DNA of 64,000 nucleotides. Source: Dendrolimus kikuchii (lineage: Eukaryota > Arthropoda > Insecta > Lepidoptera > Lasiocampidae). Below the pieces are notes generated by a model, which saw only the letters and a list, made by a program, of their open reading frames with translations, was not told where the DNA came from and did not search any database. A program made the position numbers and the translations under genes. How positions within the stretch are numbered: position 1 is the first letter of the stretch; each line of letters opens with the position of its first letter. The stretch is from assembly GCA_019925095.2 (NCBI GenBank), contig CM034406.1:17836888-17900887 (forward strand), written 5' to 3'. Positions 52,281-63,820 of the stretch are shown here, piece after piece.

Positions 52281-52588
52281 TATATTTTATTGCATGAGTT
52301 CAACAGGCAGGCAGAGGGCCCCACTTGATGGAAAGCGGTCACCATCGCCTATGGACTTTTGCAACACCAAAGGTGCTACAAATGCGCTGCTGCTCTCTTA
52401 AGGGAAATTGGAACCTGGTCACTAAAGCCGGAACACAACTCAAGGTTGTTATGACTACATACTGTAGACCAGGGTAGCCATCCAGGTGGGCAAATACCCT
52501 ACCACCTGACTGTGGGTTGCTTTGTCGCTTGTTACGACAGGCCGCCCCAATGCAGGAAATTGTATTCTTTCTCCGTTCCTGCATGGAT
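52281..52588 (-). mobile_element. RepA retroposon, copy 10
   Basis: Flanked by a ~14-bp AT-rich direct repeat ATAGTTATATATAT (about 52269-52282 and 52588-52601). The sense 5' end is ccatgcaggaacggagaaag. It lies next to the mariner derivative, and the left flank includes its TA. Confidence 0.75.
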
Positions 52589-52601
52589 AGTTATATATAT
52601 G

Positions 52602-53358
52602 TCGTACTCAGAGTTGGATAATTGTACATTATCCTAAAATAGCGCCTACTTCATTTTTCCTTTTGCTCTGTTGTTTTAGCAAGTAAGTTAAGTCAGTTAA
52701 TAGATAGATAAAAGACACACTATGAACGTTATTTCCAATAGTTTGATATTAGGAACATTATTGTTTTATATTAAGAGTTTATTCAACAATTTTGATTACC
52801 CTAATTGCGGACGGTAAATCTAAGGGCGATTTGGTTTTTAGTCGAGATTTTATCTCGATTTCAATTTATCAGTTTATATGTACTTGAGGAAAAATATAGA
52901 AATGCTTTTTTATGTTAAGAGCTTTATTAGAAATGTTAGAGCTTTATTAGAAATGTTAGAAGCTGTGATATAGAAATTTATGTATATTTAACATTGTTTA
53001 TGAATTAATTATTACTTTCAATTATTTGTGTGGTTTTTTATTTGGGGAATTTTCTAATTTTTTCGACATGAGACTTTATAGTGTAAGAAAGTTTTGTTCC
53101 TAAGTCATAAATAACTGTATATTTGGCACAGAGTGTTACTACACACGTACAGTTAAGTAACATGGAAGAGTGGTACTTTTAGCAATGATAATCGCTCAGT
53201 AAAAAGCGGTTTTTTTAATACTACTAGAAACACAACTAGATGGCGCCACGTGTCGTTCTTCTCTAGGATTTTGACGTTTCATCATTTAAAACGCACTTTA
53301 AACTAAGAGCAAATCATAATTAGAAATACCTAGTGATTTCCTTTTCAATCCAACCAAC

Positions 53359-53359
<1 letters not shown>
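52602..53359. other. No gene seen
   Basis: AT-rich; a short direct duplication of gagctttattagaaatgtta at about 52919-52958. Confidence 0.4.

Positions 53360-53412
<53 letters not shown>
53360..53412. repeat. (CT)n(AT)n microsatellite
   Basis: A CT dinucleotide run of ~40 bp passing straight into an AT run. Confidence 0.9.
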
Positions 53413-54602
53413 TTATAACTTATGTGTATACATAGAATAGTTATATACTTGTTATTAAAATGTAAGTAATCGTACAATAATTATGTATACAACTATTGTC
53501 ACTCCTAATCAGCAGTATTCTTGTCACGTGTTGACTGGAAGAGATCGCATTTTAGCGAGAAGACCGCCCTTTACACATTTAAAGTAATAAAGCTTGTAAG
53601 TTTTCTCTATGGTACATTACAGTGTTATTTATCTATGTATTTTTTGTTGCAAAAGGTATTTGTTTCAAACATCAGAAAACAACTTTAAGATTCAGAGATA
53701 GATTAGACCGTACTGAATGAAAAACTGAAAGTCTTATTACGAAATAATAGTTTTAAAATAGCTTTTGTAACAAAAAAAAATACTTAGGTTCCAATGTCGC
53801 TTACGATAAAAAGACAGTAAAGGCTCGGCGTGTTGATGGTGGAGGAAAACATGCAGAGAGAGAGTGTGTGTGTGTACACTGTCCGTTCCTCTAAGAAATT
53901 AACGGGACGTATATGGGCTGTTATTATTTATTTTGTAAAAACAAGAACATACTGGTGGCGCCATCTGTTATTGCAAAGTGTGTTACGAAATTTTTTACTA
54001 AAACGATTATCATTCTTTAGTGTTTTTATTCTATGCTATTATTCTTTCATGGCGCTACTCACTGAAAATACTCTGGATTTATATGTATGCTTTATGAAGT
54101 TATACTTATTGTTTTAACCAAAGAATCATGCGATTATATTTAGTTTGTAATTGATCTGAATCATCGATTGTTATAATATCTTATGAATCTTGAATTCAAT
54201 AAATAATGTTTACACGATATTTGTTTTTTTTATGGTTCCGTAGCAAATTTGTCAAATACGGAGCTCTTGGAAAACGTGTCATAGAAGAATATTGCCACCC
54301 TGAAGTCGAAGTCAGTGGTTCATATGGTTGGAGTAGTCAGGGTGGAAAAAGAATTATTCTTTAACGCTATCAGTCAATCATGGTTTTCAAATATCGTTGG
54401 CCGAATTTGTTAACGAATTAGGCCGACGATAATGATATGGTATCAATGTTATTAGATGCGCCATCTTGTGTTTAGTAGTATGTAATATGTCAAATGTACA
54501 ATTACAAAATATTACAAGAAATTTTTACTAGATGGTGCTTTAACAATAACCTAATGACAAATCTGGACGATTGTCGCCTGTAACGGAATTTTATACCGTA
54601 AT

Positions 54603-54603
<1 letters not shown>
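53413..54603. other. No gene seen
   Basis: The frame at 53830-54117 is not convincing; no splice signals or family resemblance. Confidence 0.4.
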
Positions 54604-54649
<46 letters not shown>

Positions 54650-54745
54650 CATACATACATAACTTCACGCCAGTTCCCTTGCGGGGTAGGCACGAACAAC
54701 AGAGTGCCATTTAGGCTTATTCTTACACACCTCACTTGCCTCTTT

Positions 54746-54800
<55 letters not shown>
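54604..54800. repeat. (AT)n microsatellite split by LINE-G copy 6
   Basis: AT runs at 54606-54642 and 54748-54800, with LINE-G between. The insertion point is inside the microsatellite, so a TSD cannot be distinguished. Confidence 0.85.
54643..54749 (-). mobile_element. LINE-G 3' end, copy 6 (shortest)
   Basis: ~107 bp: the (CATA)n tail, 3' UTR and last ~33 codons (from VKEASEVCKNKPKWHSVV-type sequence to ELA stop). The sequence equals copies 2 and 4 over this stretch. Confidence 0.8.
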
Positions 54801-54804
<4 letters not shown>

Positions 54805-54934
54805 CCTTAGAATTATAGAGACCTAATTAAAAATATCAAATTCTTCAATTTTGTACCTTTTTTTTATGCAATAGATATTTAAATTCAAAGATCCAAAGTT
54901 TTTATTTAGGTCTATAATTTTAAGGGTACGATAT

Positions 54935-55154
54935 AATTCTTCTAGGCGTGTGTATGTTTATGCCTGAACTCTTAAACGGCTGGATTGATTTCGATGAAAT
55001 TTTTTGTGTGTTCTGGTGGCTTCGAGAATTTTTATGTTTATTTGAGTGGATCCCTCGATGGTTTAAATCTACAATTAGAACCAGTAGGTGGCGCTGAAAT
55101 CGGGTTCCAGATTTTATTTTTTCAGGGCAGGACTACGTCTGACGGGACAGCTAG
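54935..55154 (+). mobile_element. HelE Helitron-like repeat, copy 7
   Basis: Ends gactacgtctgacgggacAGCTAG|T. Contains aaccagtaggtggcgctgaa. The 5' end is diverged. Confidence 0.55.
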
Positions 55155-55789
55155 TAATTATACAAAATGTACTCAGCACGATTGATGAGTGGTTACATTG
55201 GTCTACGCACAAGCGAAATTTCGTTTTTTTTTCGAAGTATAATGTTTTATCCCCTTTGCGTAAAGAGACAATGAATAATTATGCTCAACAGTGATGGAAC
55301 TGATGGAATTCCGCAATCTGCTTATATTATACAAATTTGACAGATTTTTAAAGGTTTCCACACAATTTTGAGTGTATTAGAATTCAAATATTTTTTGAAT
55401 ACCCGATTTTTTGGCATTATATTAATGTACTCTGTGCACAAATAGACTTCTATATCCGTTTTTAGACCCTGGGTTTTTCCTTAATAAATTCGAAAATTTT
55501 TGTGTAAATCCGTTCATTGTAAGGCTTAAAGAGAAATGCGAAAATCGCAGAGTTGGAGATTAAAAAGTTAAATTAAACAAAAATTAGATTTTACTAAGAC
55601 AATTGCTTTTCTTGTGCAATGTTTTGCATATTTTGACGACTTTAATTATGGTAATTTATTGATAGCTTTGTTTGTGCTAGTTTTTTTTTTAATGTAGCGC
55701 CTTGGATCATAATAAAAGCAATAATATAATGTGTGATTTTTTGCTATTACGTTTTAACAGGCGCTATCAAGTCGGTTAGATATATTAAC
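55155..55789. other. No gene seen
   Basis: AT-rich spacer. Confidence 0.4.
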
Positions 55790-55920
55790 CTATTTTTTAT
55801 TGCTTGAAGCAGGCAATCAGGCAGGCGACCGACCTGAGGGAAAGTGGTTACCGTCGCCTAAGGACGATTGCAACACCACGGGTGTCGCTAACGCGTTGCC
55901 GACCTCTAAGAAATTTTTAA
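55790..55920 (-). mobile_element. RepA-related retroposon tail
   Basis: Reads ttttttattgcttgaagcag, gcaggcgaccgacctgaggg, aagtggttaccgtcgcctaa and gattgcaacaccacgggtgt. It parallels the RepA tail region with ~70 percent identity by eye: an older relative of the same family. Confidence 0.5.
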
Positions 55921-56424
55921 CGCCTTTCTTAAAAAAATCCCAGTTATAGCGCAAAGGAAAAAACCATGTACCTATATAGATGTTGTGAATAGATGTAAGT
56001 GGATTCATACATTAACCATAATAGCAACTTTGGCTTAGCCACTGCTCTTTAATTGTAGTTCGAATGATTGGACGGACAGCGTGATGATTTTAGTAGATGG
56101 CCGGCAGTAGTGCCTTACTTCCGTCAATGTTTTTAAGGAGTTGGTTATTAGTAAAAATACTATAAGTCGTCCGTAATAAATGAGATTCACTACTTCATTT
56201 TTTATTGTTAAGACGTCTGTGTTGATTGACCGCCGTACTAGAATATCTTTAAATATTAATTGTTTTCATACTTAATAAGTTTTGAAAAAAATAAGAAAGT
56301 GCTTATTTGACTAACCATATCATTATTAACGTACTGATTCTGGGATCCTAATTAATTGGACATTATTATTTTTCCAGAATTGTTTGTGTAACTTATAATA
56401 GTTTTTATACTATTAGCATGGAAA
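55921..56424. other. No gene seen
   Basis: Nothing recognisable. Confidence 0.4.
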
Positions 56425-56560
56425 TTTATTTGATTTTTATTATTCTACCGTTTCGGCCACTTTTCAGTAGCCGTGACAAAGATGTCAAGTGTCAATGAGT
56501 ATTGTTAAAGTTTTATTTAGCCTATCGCCGACTTGTTCATTTAAATTATTTAGTTTGTGC
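56425..56560 (+). mobile_element. RepT repeat, copy 3 (partial)
   Basis: Reads ttattattctaccgtttcgg, ccacttttcagtagccgtga and gatgtcaagtgtcaatgagt, stopping at ttaaattatttagttt where RepX begins. Confidence 0.55.
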
Positions 56561-56835
56561 CCCTTTTTACGAAAATTGCGCGGGCGGAGGAGTATGAAAT
56601 TTCTCAAACTTATAGTTTATACAGAAAACAAGCGCGAATGCTAATATTAAAAAAAAAGATATGCATAAAAATACAATAAAAAAAAACATTACACACACTA
56701 CCATGTATTTGACACACACGCATATATACTATTTTGTTTATTGTTGCCTTATCGAAATCTGTGATTACACAAGTATAGTCTTTGACATTAATTATTGTGG
56801 TCAAATTTCGACCACGGGCGACCACTGCTGGTTAT
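56561..56835 (-). repeat. RepX repeat, copy 2 (uninterrupted)
   Basis: Its inverse matches both flanks of the HelE insertion at 22196-22525: cgcgcaattttcgtaaaaag, tactcctccgcccgcgc, gtgtcaaatacatggtagtg, gtggtcgcccgtggtcgaaa. Confidence 0.6.
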
Positions 56836-56961
56836 CGTTCAAAAGAAGTATTCTTCTTTCATGCTATTAAATACACTTATTATGTAAATCTTTACATATT
56901 ATCTCTAATGCTAGTGTGTATGTCACTGAACTCCTCTTAAACGGTTGGACTGATCTTGATG

Positions 56962-57658
56962 TAGGGCCCTAACTGGGGGGGGGGGGGGGGGGGGGGGGGG
57001 GGCATTGTGGGGCAATGCCCTACCTTAAAAATATCAAAAACTAAGATAAATTATTATTACTATATTGTTTGTACATAGTTTGAGATAAAAAGAAATTTAG
57101 CGATAGGTATCTAAACTTTTCCGAACAGTTTGTGATATTCATTTCATATTATAATAATTCTTTGTTCTGAGTATAGATGGCATTTGAAGCGCCATCACAT
57201 GAAGCGATGGGTCTATTTAATTACAATATTTGTGATGCAGAGAGAGGTACCATAGATTACAATATGGGCTATATTGCAATGTATGGTATGGGGAATTCCT
57301 TTTTAAACTAATATAAACATGAACTAGAGATTAATTATGATTGTTTGTAGTTTTTAGTTTTGTAGTTTGTCAGGAGCCTTAAGAACAGACGAGCGTGCAT
57401 GACAAGAGTTATGAATGTCAAAGAAGCAAGTGAGGTATGTAAGAATAAGCCTAAATGGCGCTCTGTTCTTCGTGCCTACCCCGCAAGGGAACTGGCGTGA
57501 AGTTATGTATGTATGTATGTATGTTTGTAGTTTGGTTAAGTGAAGTGTACAGTAAAGAGTGTTTTAGTCAAAAATCGATACAAACCTTTTTTTTTTACTT
57601 CCGCCCTATTTGTAACCAATGCTGCCCTACCTCAAATTCGACTCTAGCTACAGCCCTG
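56962..57658. mobile_element. hAT-like element inside HelE, with LINE-G inside it
   Basis: 697 bp. Inverted ends TAGGGCCCTAACTGG and CAGGGCTGTAGCTAG (from the right). 8-bp TSD TCTTGATG (56954-56961, 57659-57666). A run of 26 G follows the left end, and gcaatgccctacctt / atgctgccctacctc repeat near both ends. No transposase frame. LINE-G copy 7 is nested inside. Confidence 0.7.
57370..57523 (+). mobile_element. LINE-G 3' end, copy 7
   Basis: 154 bp with a perfect 11-bp TSD TTTGTAGTTTG (57359-57369, 57524-57534). Truncated within the RSLKNRR segment; tail (TATG)n. Confidence 0.85.
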
Positions 57659-57837
57659 TCTTGATGTAATGTTTTGTGTGTTCGAGTGGATTCGAGAATT
57701 GTTTAAATTCCCAATTAGACCCGGTAGGTGGCGCTGCAATCGGATTCTAGATTTTATTTTGAACGGCAGGACATCGTCTGTCGGGCGCGCTAGGAATGTA
57801 TATATTTTTAATTGACAGACATACTTCGTATTCAATA

Positions 57838-57900
57838 CACTAAGTCAGTTGCGTCTATGTTATGGGTAAATATACAATGGACCACTCTGAATAGTACCGC
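57838..57900 (-). repeat. Fragment of SINE copy-2 type body
   Basis: Shares the ttatgggtaaatatacaatg-type and gaccactctg phrases with 51290-51335. Confidence 0.4.
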
Positions 57901-58224
57901 TATGTAAACCTCCTTTTGACCTATCCAAACTTTCTTCTAACATATTTAGATTCCCTTTTCAAATCTGACGCGTTCTCCTTTCGCGCGCATGTAAGTCGTT
58001 CATCTCACGTCATCATAAATTATATTAAATCGCCCCGCATATGATTGCAGAAAATAGCTATATTATAACTTGTACCGCGCTGCACCGCTTAAACCTATAT
58101 AAAACCAATTACGTAAATATTGCAATAATACCTATACTGTAAATAAATAATAACATCAATATAAATACTACAAATAAATTAAACTGCATGTCTTCGCTGT
58201 CTATTAAATACTAAATAAACTATA

Positions 58225-58437
58225 TCTATACTATTTATTCATTCATAATATTATAAAGAGGTAAAGTTTGTGAGTTTGTGACTTTGTAGGGGTAATTTCT
58301 GGATGTAATAAACCGATTTTAAAAATTCTTGTACTGTTAGAAAGCTACGTTAATAGGGAGTGTCATAGGTTATATAACATGACGCTATATACCACGGGAG
58401 CGGGAAAGAGCGCGGGTGAAACCGCGCCGGGCCGCTA
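58225..58437 (+). mobile_element. HelH Helitron-like repeat, copy 3 (complete)
   Basis: 213 bp: A|TCTATACTATTTATTCATTC..aatattataaagaggtaaag to a GCGCGG-GTGAAA-CCGCGC hairpin (about 58410-58427), then GGGCCGCTAG|T. It is the clearest example here of the Helitron 3' structure: a hairpin ~7 bp before CTRR. Confidence 0.7.
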
Positions 58438-58461
58438 GTAATAATATAAATTAACAAAGGT

Positions 58462-58640
58462 GAAAGTGAAGTGTACTGAGGAGCAGAGGAGCAGCTGCAT
58501 TTCATGCCCATTAATCAGGTACGTGCGTGCTCTTTCTTTCCACTACCCTTCCAAATTGTCCCATTATTCTTTTTTTTAATTTTGAAACAGTTTGCTTATC
58601 ATTAAACCTACCGCCGCAACACTGAGGCCAATTCCAGACA
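58462..58640. repeat. Repeat P, copy 1
   Basis: Shares aaagtgaagtg..agcagctg, caggtacgtgcgtgctcttt and aaattgtcccattattctt, then ataccgccgcaacac-type sequence, with 63668-63820. Confidence 0.45.
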
Positions 58641-58760
58641 AAGATAATAAGTAAATAACGGAAAGTTCGCTTAAAAACTCCAGGTCCGGATCTTGAATCT
58701 TAAAGTACTGGACGTCTCAGTGATCAAAACTGTGTTAATGATGAGTTGCGTATTTGTCTG
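58605..58760 (-). repeat. Fragment of SINE copy-2 type body
   Basis: aggccaattccagac..aagtaaataacggaaag parallels ggccgatcccagac..agtaaataacggagaaa at 51330-51366. Confidence 0.35.
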
Positions 58761-59149
58761 TGAAGTTTGAATTGGCCGCCCAGTGCATGGGCCCCGGCTT
58801 ACGCCCACCAACCGCCCCCTTTAGATCCGGCACTGAAGAATTCACCATGCCACGAATCGAATTCAAAGCTCAGCCGGCAAACGCTTGATTATGTATGTCG
58901 GAACTCATCAATATTTATTTGGTTAATTCTCTTATAAATAATAATCGTAGTAAAACAGAGACATTTGGCAAATTATAATAATTTTATCAGGCGAATCTAG
59001 TCTTTAAATGGCATCGATGCAGGATGTGAAACTGGTCGTGTTTATTGTTGTTTTCCAGTTTTAGTTTTACGCGTTGCTACGTTAAATCGAACACAAATAC
59101 GTTTTAGACTAAATGGCGATGGAGCACTAAGCTATAGCAATAATAATAA

Positions 59150-59679
59150 TCTATAATATTATAAAATTCTAAACATGCCGTGTCTGGACATTGAAGCTAT
59201 TTAAAAAACAACTAGAATAGACTACATAAACGACGGAGAACACGATGCATTTTTTTTTAGATTTATTGTCTGTTTTTCGGTTCGTCTGTTTGTTAGGGAT
59301 TCACGTAAAAACTACTAGGCCGATTTCGATGCGGTTTTAGCTAGTCGACAGCTAATTCTTAGATTTAAAATCTGCACTACTTTTTATCCCGGGAATGCCG
59401 CGGCAATTTTCCATGGAATAATTTCAAATGGTTAGGTTAAAAAAAATTCAAAATCCAATGTGATTTTTTCACTGATCGATAGCAAATTTTATATAATAAA
59501 ATGTATGATTTTATCCCGGGAATCTTGCAGATTTTTTTTTGGGAGTGGTTTGCAGTTGTTCGAATGCATAAATATTAGCTTATTCTTACATTCTTTTTTA
59601 AATTCTGTGATACTTTGTGTTCCAGGAATCCCGCGGGAATTTCAAGTCAAGCGTGGACGTAGTCGCGGGCATATCCTAG
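59150..59679 (+). mobile_element. HelF Helitron-like repeat, copy 5 (complete)
   Basis: 530 bp: A|TCTATAATATTATAAAATTC to cgcgggcatatCCTAG|T. It defines the full-length HelF unit. It contains repeated cccgggaat / ccgcggga blocks that can self-pair. Confidence 0.7.
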
Positions 59680-59714
59680 TAATATAATAAAAGATGTGCG
59701 GTTAGGTTGAATGA

Positions 59715-60000
59715 TTGACGAGGAACAGTGTGATAAGGGAACGTTGTGGATTGAAAGATCTAATAACAAAAGTTGAAAAAGGAATGTTAAGGTAGTTTGG
59801 ACATTTAGAGAGAATAATTAAAAAAAAGAATCTCAAAATAATTGTAGGACAGTATTGTGAAGGGCAGAATTGCTGTCGGTAGACCGAGACGGATACACCA
59901 TCATCAAATAGCAGGAGCGTTAAGGAGATGTCAGGTAAAACGCATCTCAAATAAAAGTGCCTGTATAAAAAGGTTAATGGAAGTAAATAAATGAAAGTTG
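59715..60000 (+). pseudogene. LINE ORF2 C-terminal relic related to LINE-G
   Basis: + frame begins RERCGLKDLITKVEKGMLR, stop, FGHLERI, matching the GLKESVGVKVRKGMLRWFGHVERM region of LINE-G. Later blocks (gtcggtagaccgagacggat; gcgttaaggagatgtcagg) correspond to GRPR and GALRRCQ-type sequence in shifted frames. A more ancient LINE of the same or a sister lineage. Confidence 0.6.
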
Positions 60001-60239
60001 TTTGTCAGTCGTCGAAAGTGGAGCTCCATAGTCTCTGTCTACCCACATGACTAATAGGCGTGATAATATGTATGTAGCTATGTAATGATATATGATAGGT
60101 GTTACATGTATACCTATGTCACTGGATAATTGTAAGAGTCGGTAGTTGTTTTACAATATTCCGGTAAAACATAAAATGGAGGACAGGCATGAGGAATTTA
60201 TAAGGGTTTGTATTTGAGTGTGTGTTACCATAAAAATAA

Positions 60240-60500
60240 CAAATTTTTTAACCGATTTCCAAAACGAGGAGGTTATTACGCTATTTCTCCGTCAGTTTTG
60301 GACCGATTTTCAAATTTTTTTTTATTCGAAAGTGGTCTCAAGAGATGGTCTCATAGTCATCAAGTCAGGATCTGATGAATGCGATCTCAGGAAAATCAAG
60401 AGCAACCCTTGTTGAAGGGAAAAAGTGATGAAATAATATATATTACTTGCAACGTCTTGAAGTCGGTGTCAAGTAAAATAAAAAACAACAACAAAGTTGC
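60240..60500. repeat. RepB-like fragment, inverted
   Basis: cgctatttctccgtcagttttggaccgattttca is the inverse of the RepB aaatcggttcataattgacggagaaatcg block. It is followed by gatctcaggaaaatcaagag and a gaagtcggtgtcaagtaaaa end. Confidence 0.5.
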
Positions 60501-60766
60501 AAAATGCACCGACTTCTAGATGTTGTAGAAATTATTTATTTTTTGCTTTTTAGTATGAGATCGGTTTTGTTTTCGTTAAAAAAACCTAACGTAATCAGAC
60601 GATGTAAGATCATTTAACTGGCCTTTTAATATTTTAAATGTCAAATCAAATAAAAAAATATTTTTTTGTTAGAAATACGGCAAGATGTTGAAAATAAATT
60701 CTATCTGGTACCTAAGTATTTCACCTTATAAAGGCATACGAATTCTTTGATCGCTTTTTTACACTA

Positions 60767-61570
60767 AGGGTGTCTGCCCACTACACCGGATCATGCTATG
60801 ACCGTGCTATAAACGTATCGGGCACGGTAAAGATGTAAAAGTATCATACCCGTGCATAACGGTTTTAGTGTCCAACGGGCCGTCCAGGCTAGTGGTGGAT
60901 CAAGACCCAAATTTCATGTGGACAACAACATATTATTGTACGAGGCCCTCGGGTAACGCAAAAACATGGATTTGCAAAATAACTGAAACTGACTACTGGC
61001 ACTGGCCAGCGTTGTTTCTCCGTAATAGTTACCGCGAATGTCGCTAGCCGAAATAAAAAAAGAATTTGGTATGAGCAAGTATTATTGTTTTACGACGAAT
61101 AAAATTTTTCGATATTTTGAACGCGATAAAAAAATTTACTCGTCTTCAAGGTGCAAGGCCCCTAAGAGTTTGAGGCCGTAGGTGATGGCCCACGTCGCCC
61201 ACGCTTTACACCGCCTCAGATCCGGGCAGCATCCGGATATCATACACATTTTATGTCCGAGTGTTTCCCGTTCTTTCATTTGTAGTCGTTTAAATGGGTT
61301 TGGAACGGTCATCTTACGCGGTTTAAACTCGTATGCTTCCCATTTCGCTGCCTGCGCGGACCGGTTTGAAAACGTCGCATGTCATGCACGGAGCGTAGCG
61401 GCACCGGCAAAATATTCTCGGTTGACGGTCCGTGCCTGGCACCCGACGGTATTGGTAGGTGACGAAACAGTCTAGTGGTCATAGCCTAATACTGTTCAAT
61501 ACAAAGTATTTTTTTTCCGGGTACGTTCCTAGTAAGGTCAAGACGATACAGCGTAGTGGGCAGAGACCTT
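60767..61570. mobile_element. RepN TIR element
   Basis: 804 bp bounded by TA (60765-60766, 61571-61572). The ends agggtgtctgcccactacac..atgctatgacc and aaggtctctgcccactacgc..tcgtcttgacc are inverted over ~35 bp. The frame at 61182-61475 (97 codons) lies inside it but shows no transposase motif, so it is probably a non-autonomous element with a GC-richer core. Confidence 0.6.
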
Positions 61571-62639
61571 TAAATGACCAAATTAGTTCATTAATTATTT
61601 ATTATGTATACATTATTAATTTTAGATAATACGGTTATGTCAAAATTAGTTAGGACGTCGGAAACTCATTATTTAATGTCAAAATATAGAAAAATATTTA
61701 TTAGAAAACAATATTAATGTATTTATCCAGAACATTCAAGCAATAGTATGTATTAAACAGTGTTAATATAGTAATACAATGAATTTATCTATATTCTGTT
61801 CTATATCTATCTATACCTATATAGCGATGAGTTTAATGCGTTATTTGTGATATGATATTGTTAATGATGTTAAATATTGACAGATGACGTATGTGTATGT
61901 ATCTATGTGCAATATAGCTATGATTTTTAAGCAATTTTTACTATAAATAAGATAACTTTTCATTGAAAATTTTTATATGTAACTAGAGGTTGCCTCGCGG
62001 CTGCGTTGCGTGTCAAATCCTAGTTGGTACCTTCTTTATACAAAAACTTAATTCTTTGTATTTTTTACATATAATAATAACAGAGTTACTATGTCCATGC
62101 ATTATAGTATACACAACTGTCTAGCAAAACATAAAGGCGAGTCGAAGCCAACCTGATTTGAAGCAATACAATGAATAACATATTGTTTATGACGACGTAG
62201 GTAATTTGTTAGTGAATTGAGAAAACATTATTGACGCGCCATCTAATTTGCTAATTCTTCAGCACACTATGTCGAGGTTCATTTATATACATTCAGTAGC
62301 TTTAACGTGTTGCTCTAACAGACAGACAGAACGACAGAAAGACAGGCAGACAAAATTCTAAAAATTGTATTTTCGGAATTTCCTGGTCCGTATTATCTCC
62401 CCTTATTTTTTTCACATTTTAGGCGCAATTTACAAACTCGAATCATTAACAGATTGATTATAGTATAGACAACTTAATTAAGGTACTACCTAGGGTTTTT
62501 CAGGCGGCGTAGCCGCAGGGTGCCAATTGTAGGTATCAGGTGTTAGAGGTAGGTAAAAACAGTAATTACTTTCCTCAAAGTCTCAGGGTTTATTTTTTCG
62601 TGTGTTTTAATACATACTTGTTAAAAATTAGTATTCAAT
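61571..62639. other. No gene seen
   Basis: AT-rich; nothing recognisable apart from short (TATC)n-like patches. Confidence 0.4.
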
Positions 62640-62830
62640 ACTGCCAGACACTTTCCATCGGCGGCAACTTTTACCAGACACTTTAAAGCTCCCAAAAAAA
62701 TGACGTAACTTTACTTATAAAATTACTCTTGATTTTTATATATTTATAACTTGATTATATATTATAATTTTATATATACTCGAGGAACTATTTCAATATA
62801 TCGGATGGGCCAAACATTACCCCAGACACA
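62640..62830. repeat. RepL-related fragment
   Basis: ctgccagacactttccatcg, gcggcaacttttaccagaca and tcggatgggccaaacatta parallel gttgccagacacttcctgtt, ggccataacttttgacagac and tgacgggccaaacacct in the centre of RepL (14895-15060). Confidence 0.45.
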
Positions 62831-63507
62831 CTTAAAGGGTCGCTATGCGTATGAGCGCAAGGCCATTCATTATTCGTCCGTTTCAGTTTGAGAGAGATAT
62901 CTATGAGCATCATTCTTTGTCTTAATTACCGTGTACCCGTATATCAGATCCATCACTAAATATAGTCTAAGATCCCAGCTAAGATCGACTTTCACTGTTC
63001 TACTTACGGCATCAAAATTATATTTTATCTAACAAAACATATTTCTGAACATACACCCAGAGGGTTGCTATAAAAAACTGTTCATGGCTATAATTAATTT
63101 CAAAATTCACTCCGACGTTCTTGTCAAACGAACTAAACTACAAAAGAAAGCATATGCACATTATTCAACAGCTAGGTTGCCTACATTTTTCTAGTTTCTA
63201 TTACTTGGTTGCCCTGTATAAACAGGTCAGTTGATATTAGTAATTGCGTTGATCTGTTAACCACTTGACGTACCTATATATTAAGAATAAGGCAATTTTC
63301 ATGCAAATACAGTAGTATAGACTTGCTTGCAAAAATCTGTTCACAAATAACGGCTGCAAGGCTTTTGAATTAAAATATTTGAGAGAGCAAACAGGTATGA
63401 TCAAATATATATATACGATATATAAAAAAAATACTATAAATAGTTTAAACCTCATCGCTTCACCGCATTAATTAATAAAACCGGCCGAAATTAATTAAGA
63501 AAAGACC
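62831..63507. other. No gene seen
   Basis: AT-rich spacer. Confidence 0.4.
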
Positions 63508-63558
63508 GAATCTGGGGTCAGTTCGGTCTATACAACTGACCAAACTGACCCCAGATTC
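63508..63558. repeat. 21-bp-arm hairpin
   Basis: GAATCTGGGGTCAGTTCGGTC (63508-63528) pairs with its inverse at 63538-63558 with one mismatch and a 9-nt loop. The left arm is itself flanked by a GACCGAA / TTCGGTC pair. Confidence 0.65.
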
Positions 63559-63667
63559 AGATTCAGCACATCGAAATACATAAGAATAGATGGGTCTGGT
63601 TAAAAGCACAGATCACTTTTTTGTGGGCCGGTGTAATTAAATACATTACAAATAAATACATCAAGTA

Positions 63668-63820
63668 CAATAGTGACCAGTGAAGTGAAGCGAGCAGCTA
63701 AAGAGCAGCGCGTCACCCATATCCAATAACTAGGTACGTGCGTGCTTTTTCTCTTATATTTTCCCCTTTGAAATTGTCCCACACTTCTTTTGTTATAATC
63801 TGATACCGCCGCAACACCTG
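63668..63820. repeat. Repeat P, copy 2
   Basis: agtgaagtgaagcgagcagc, taggtacgtgcgtgcttttt, aaattgtcccacacttcttt and gataccgccgcaacac, as in copy 1. Confidence 0.45.

Larger units (their letters stand above)
56889..57793 (+). mobile_element. HelE Helitron-like repeat, copy 8, split by a hAT element
   Basis: 5' A|TCTTTACATATTATCTCTAA; 3' gacatcgtctgtcgggcgCGCTAG. The left part stops at actgatcttgatg (56961) and resumes at tcttgatgtaatgttttgtg (57659). Confidence 0.6.

Noticed and set aside
61182..61475. 97-codon frame as a host gene
   Set aside because: Lies wholly within the TIR element RepN, has no splice context and no family motif; kept only as a property of the element.
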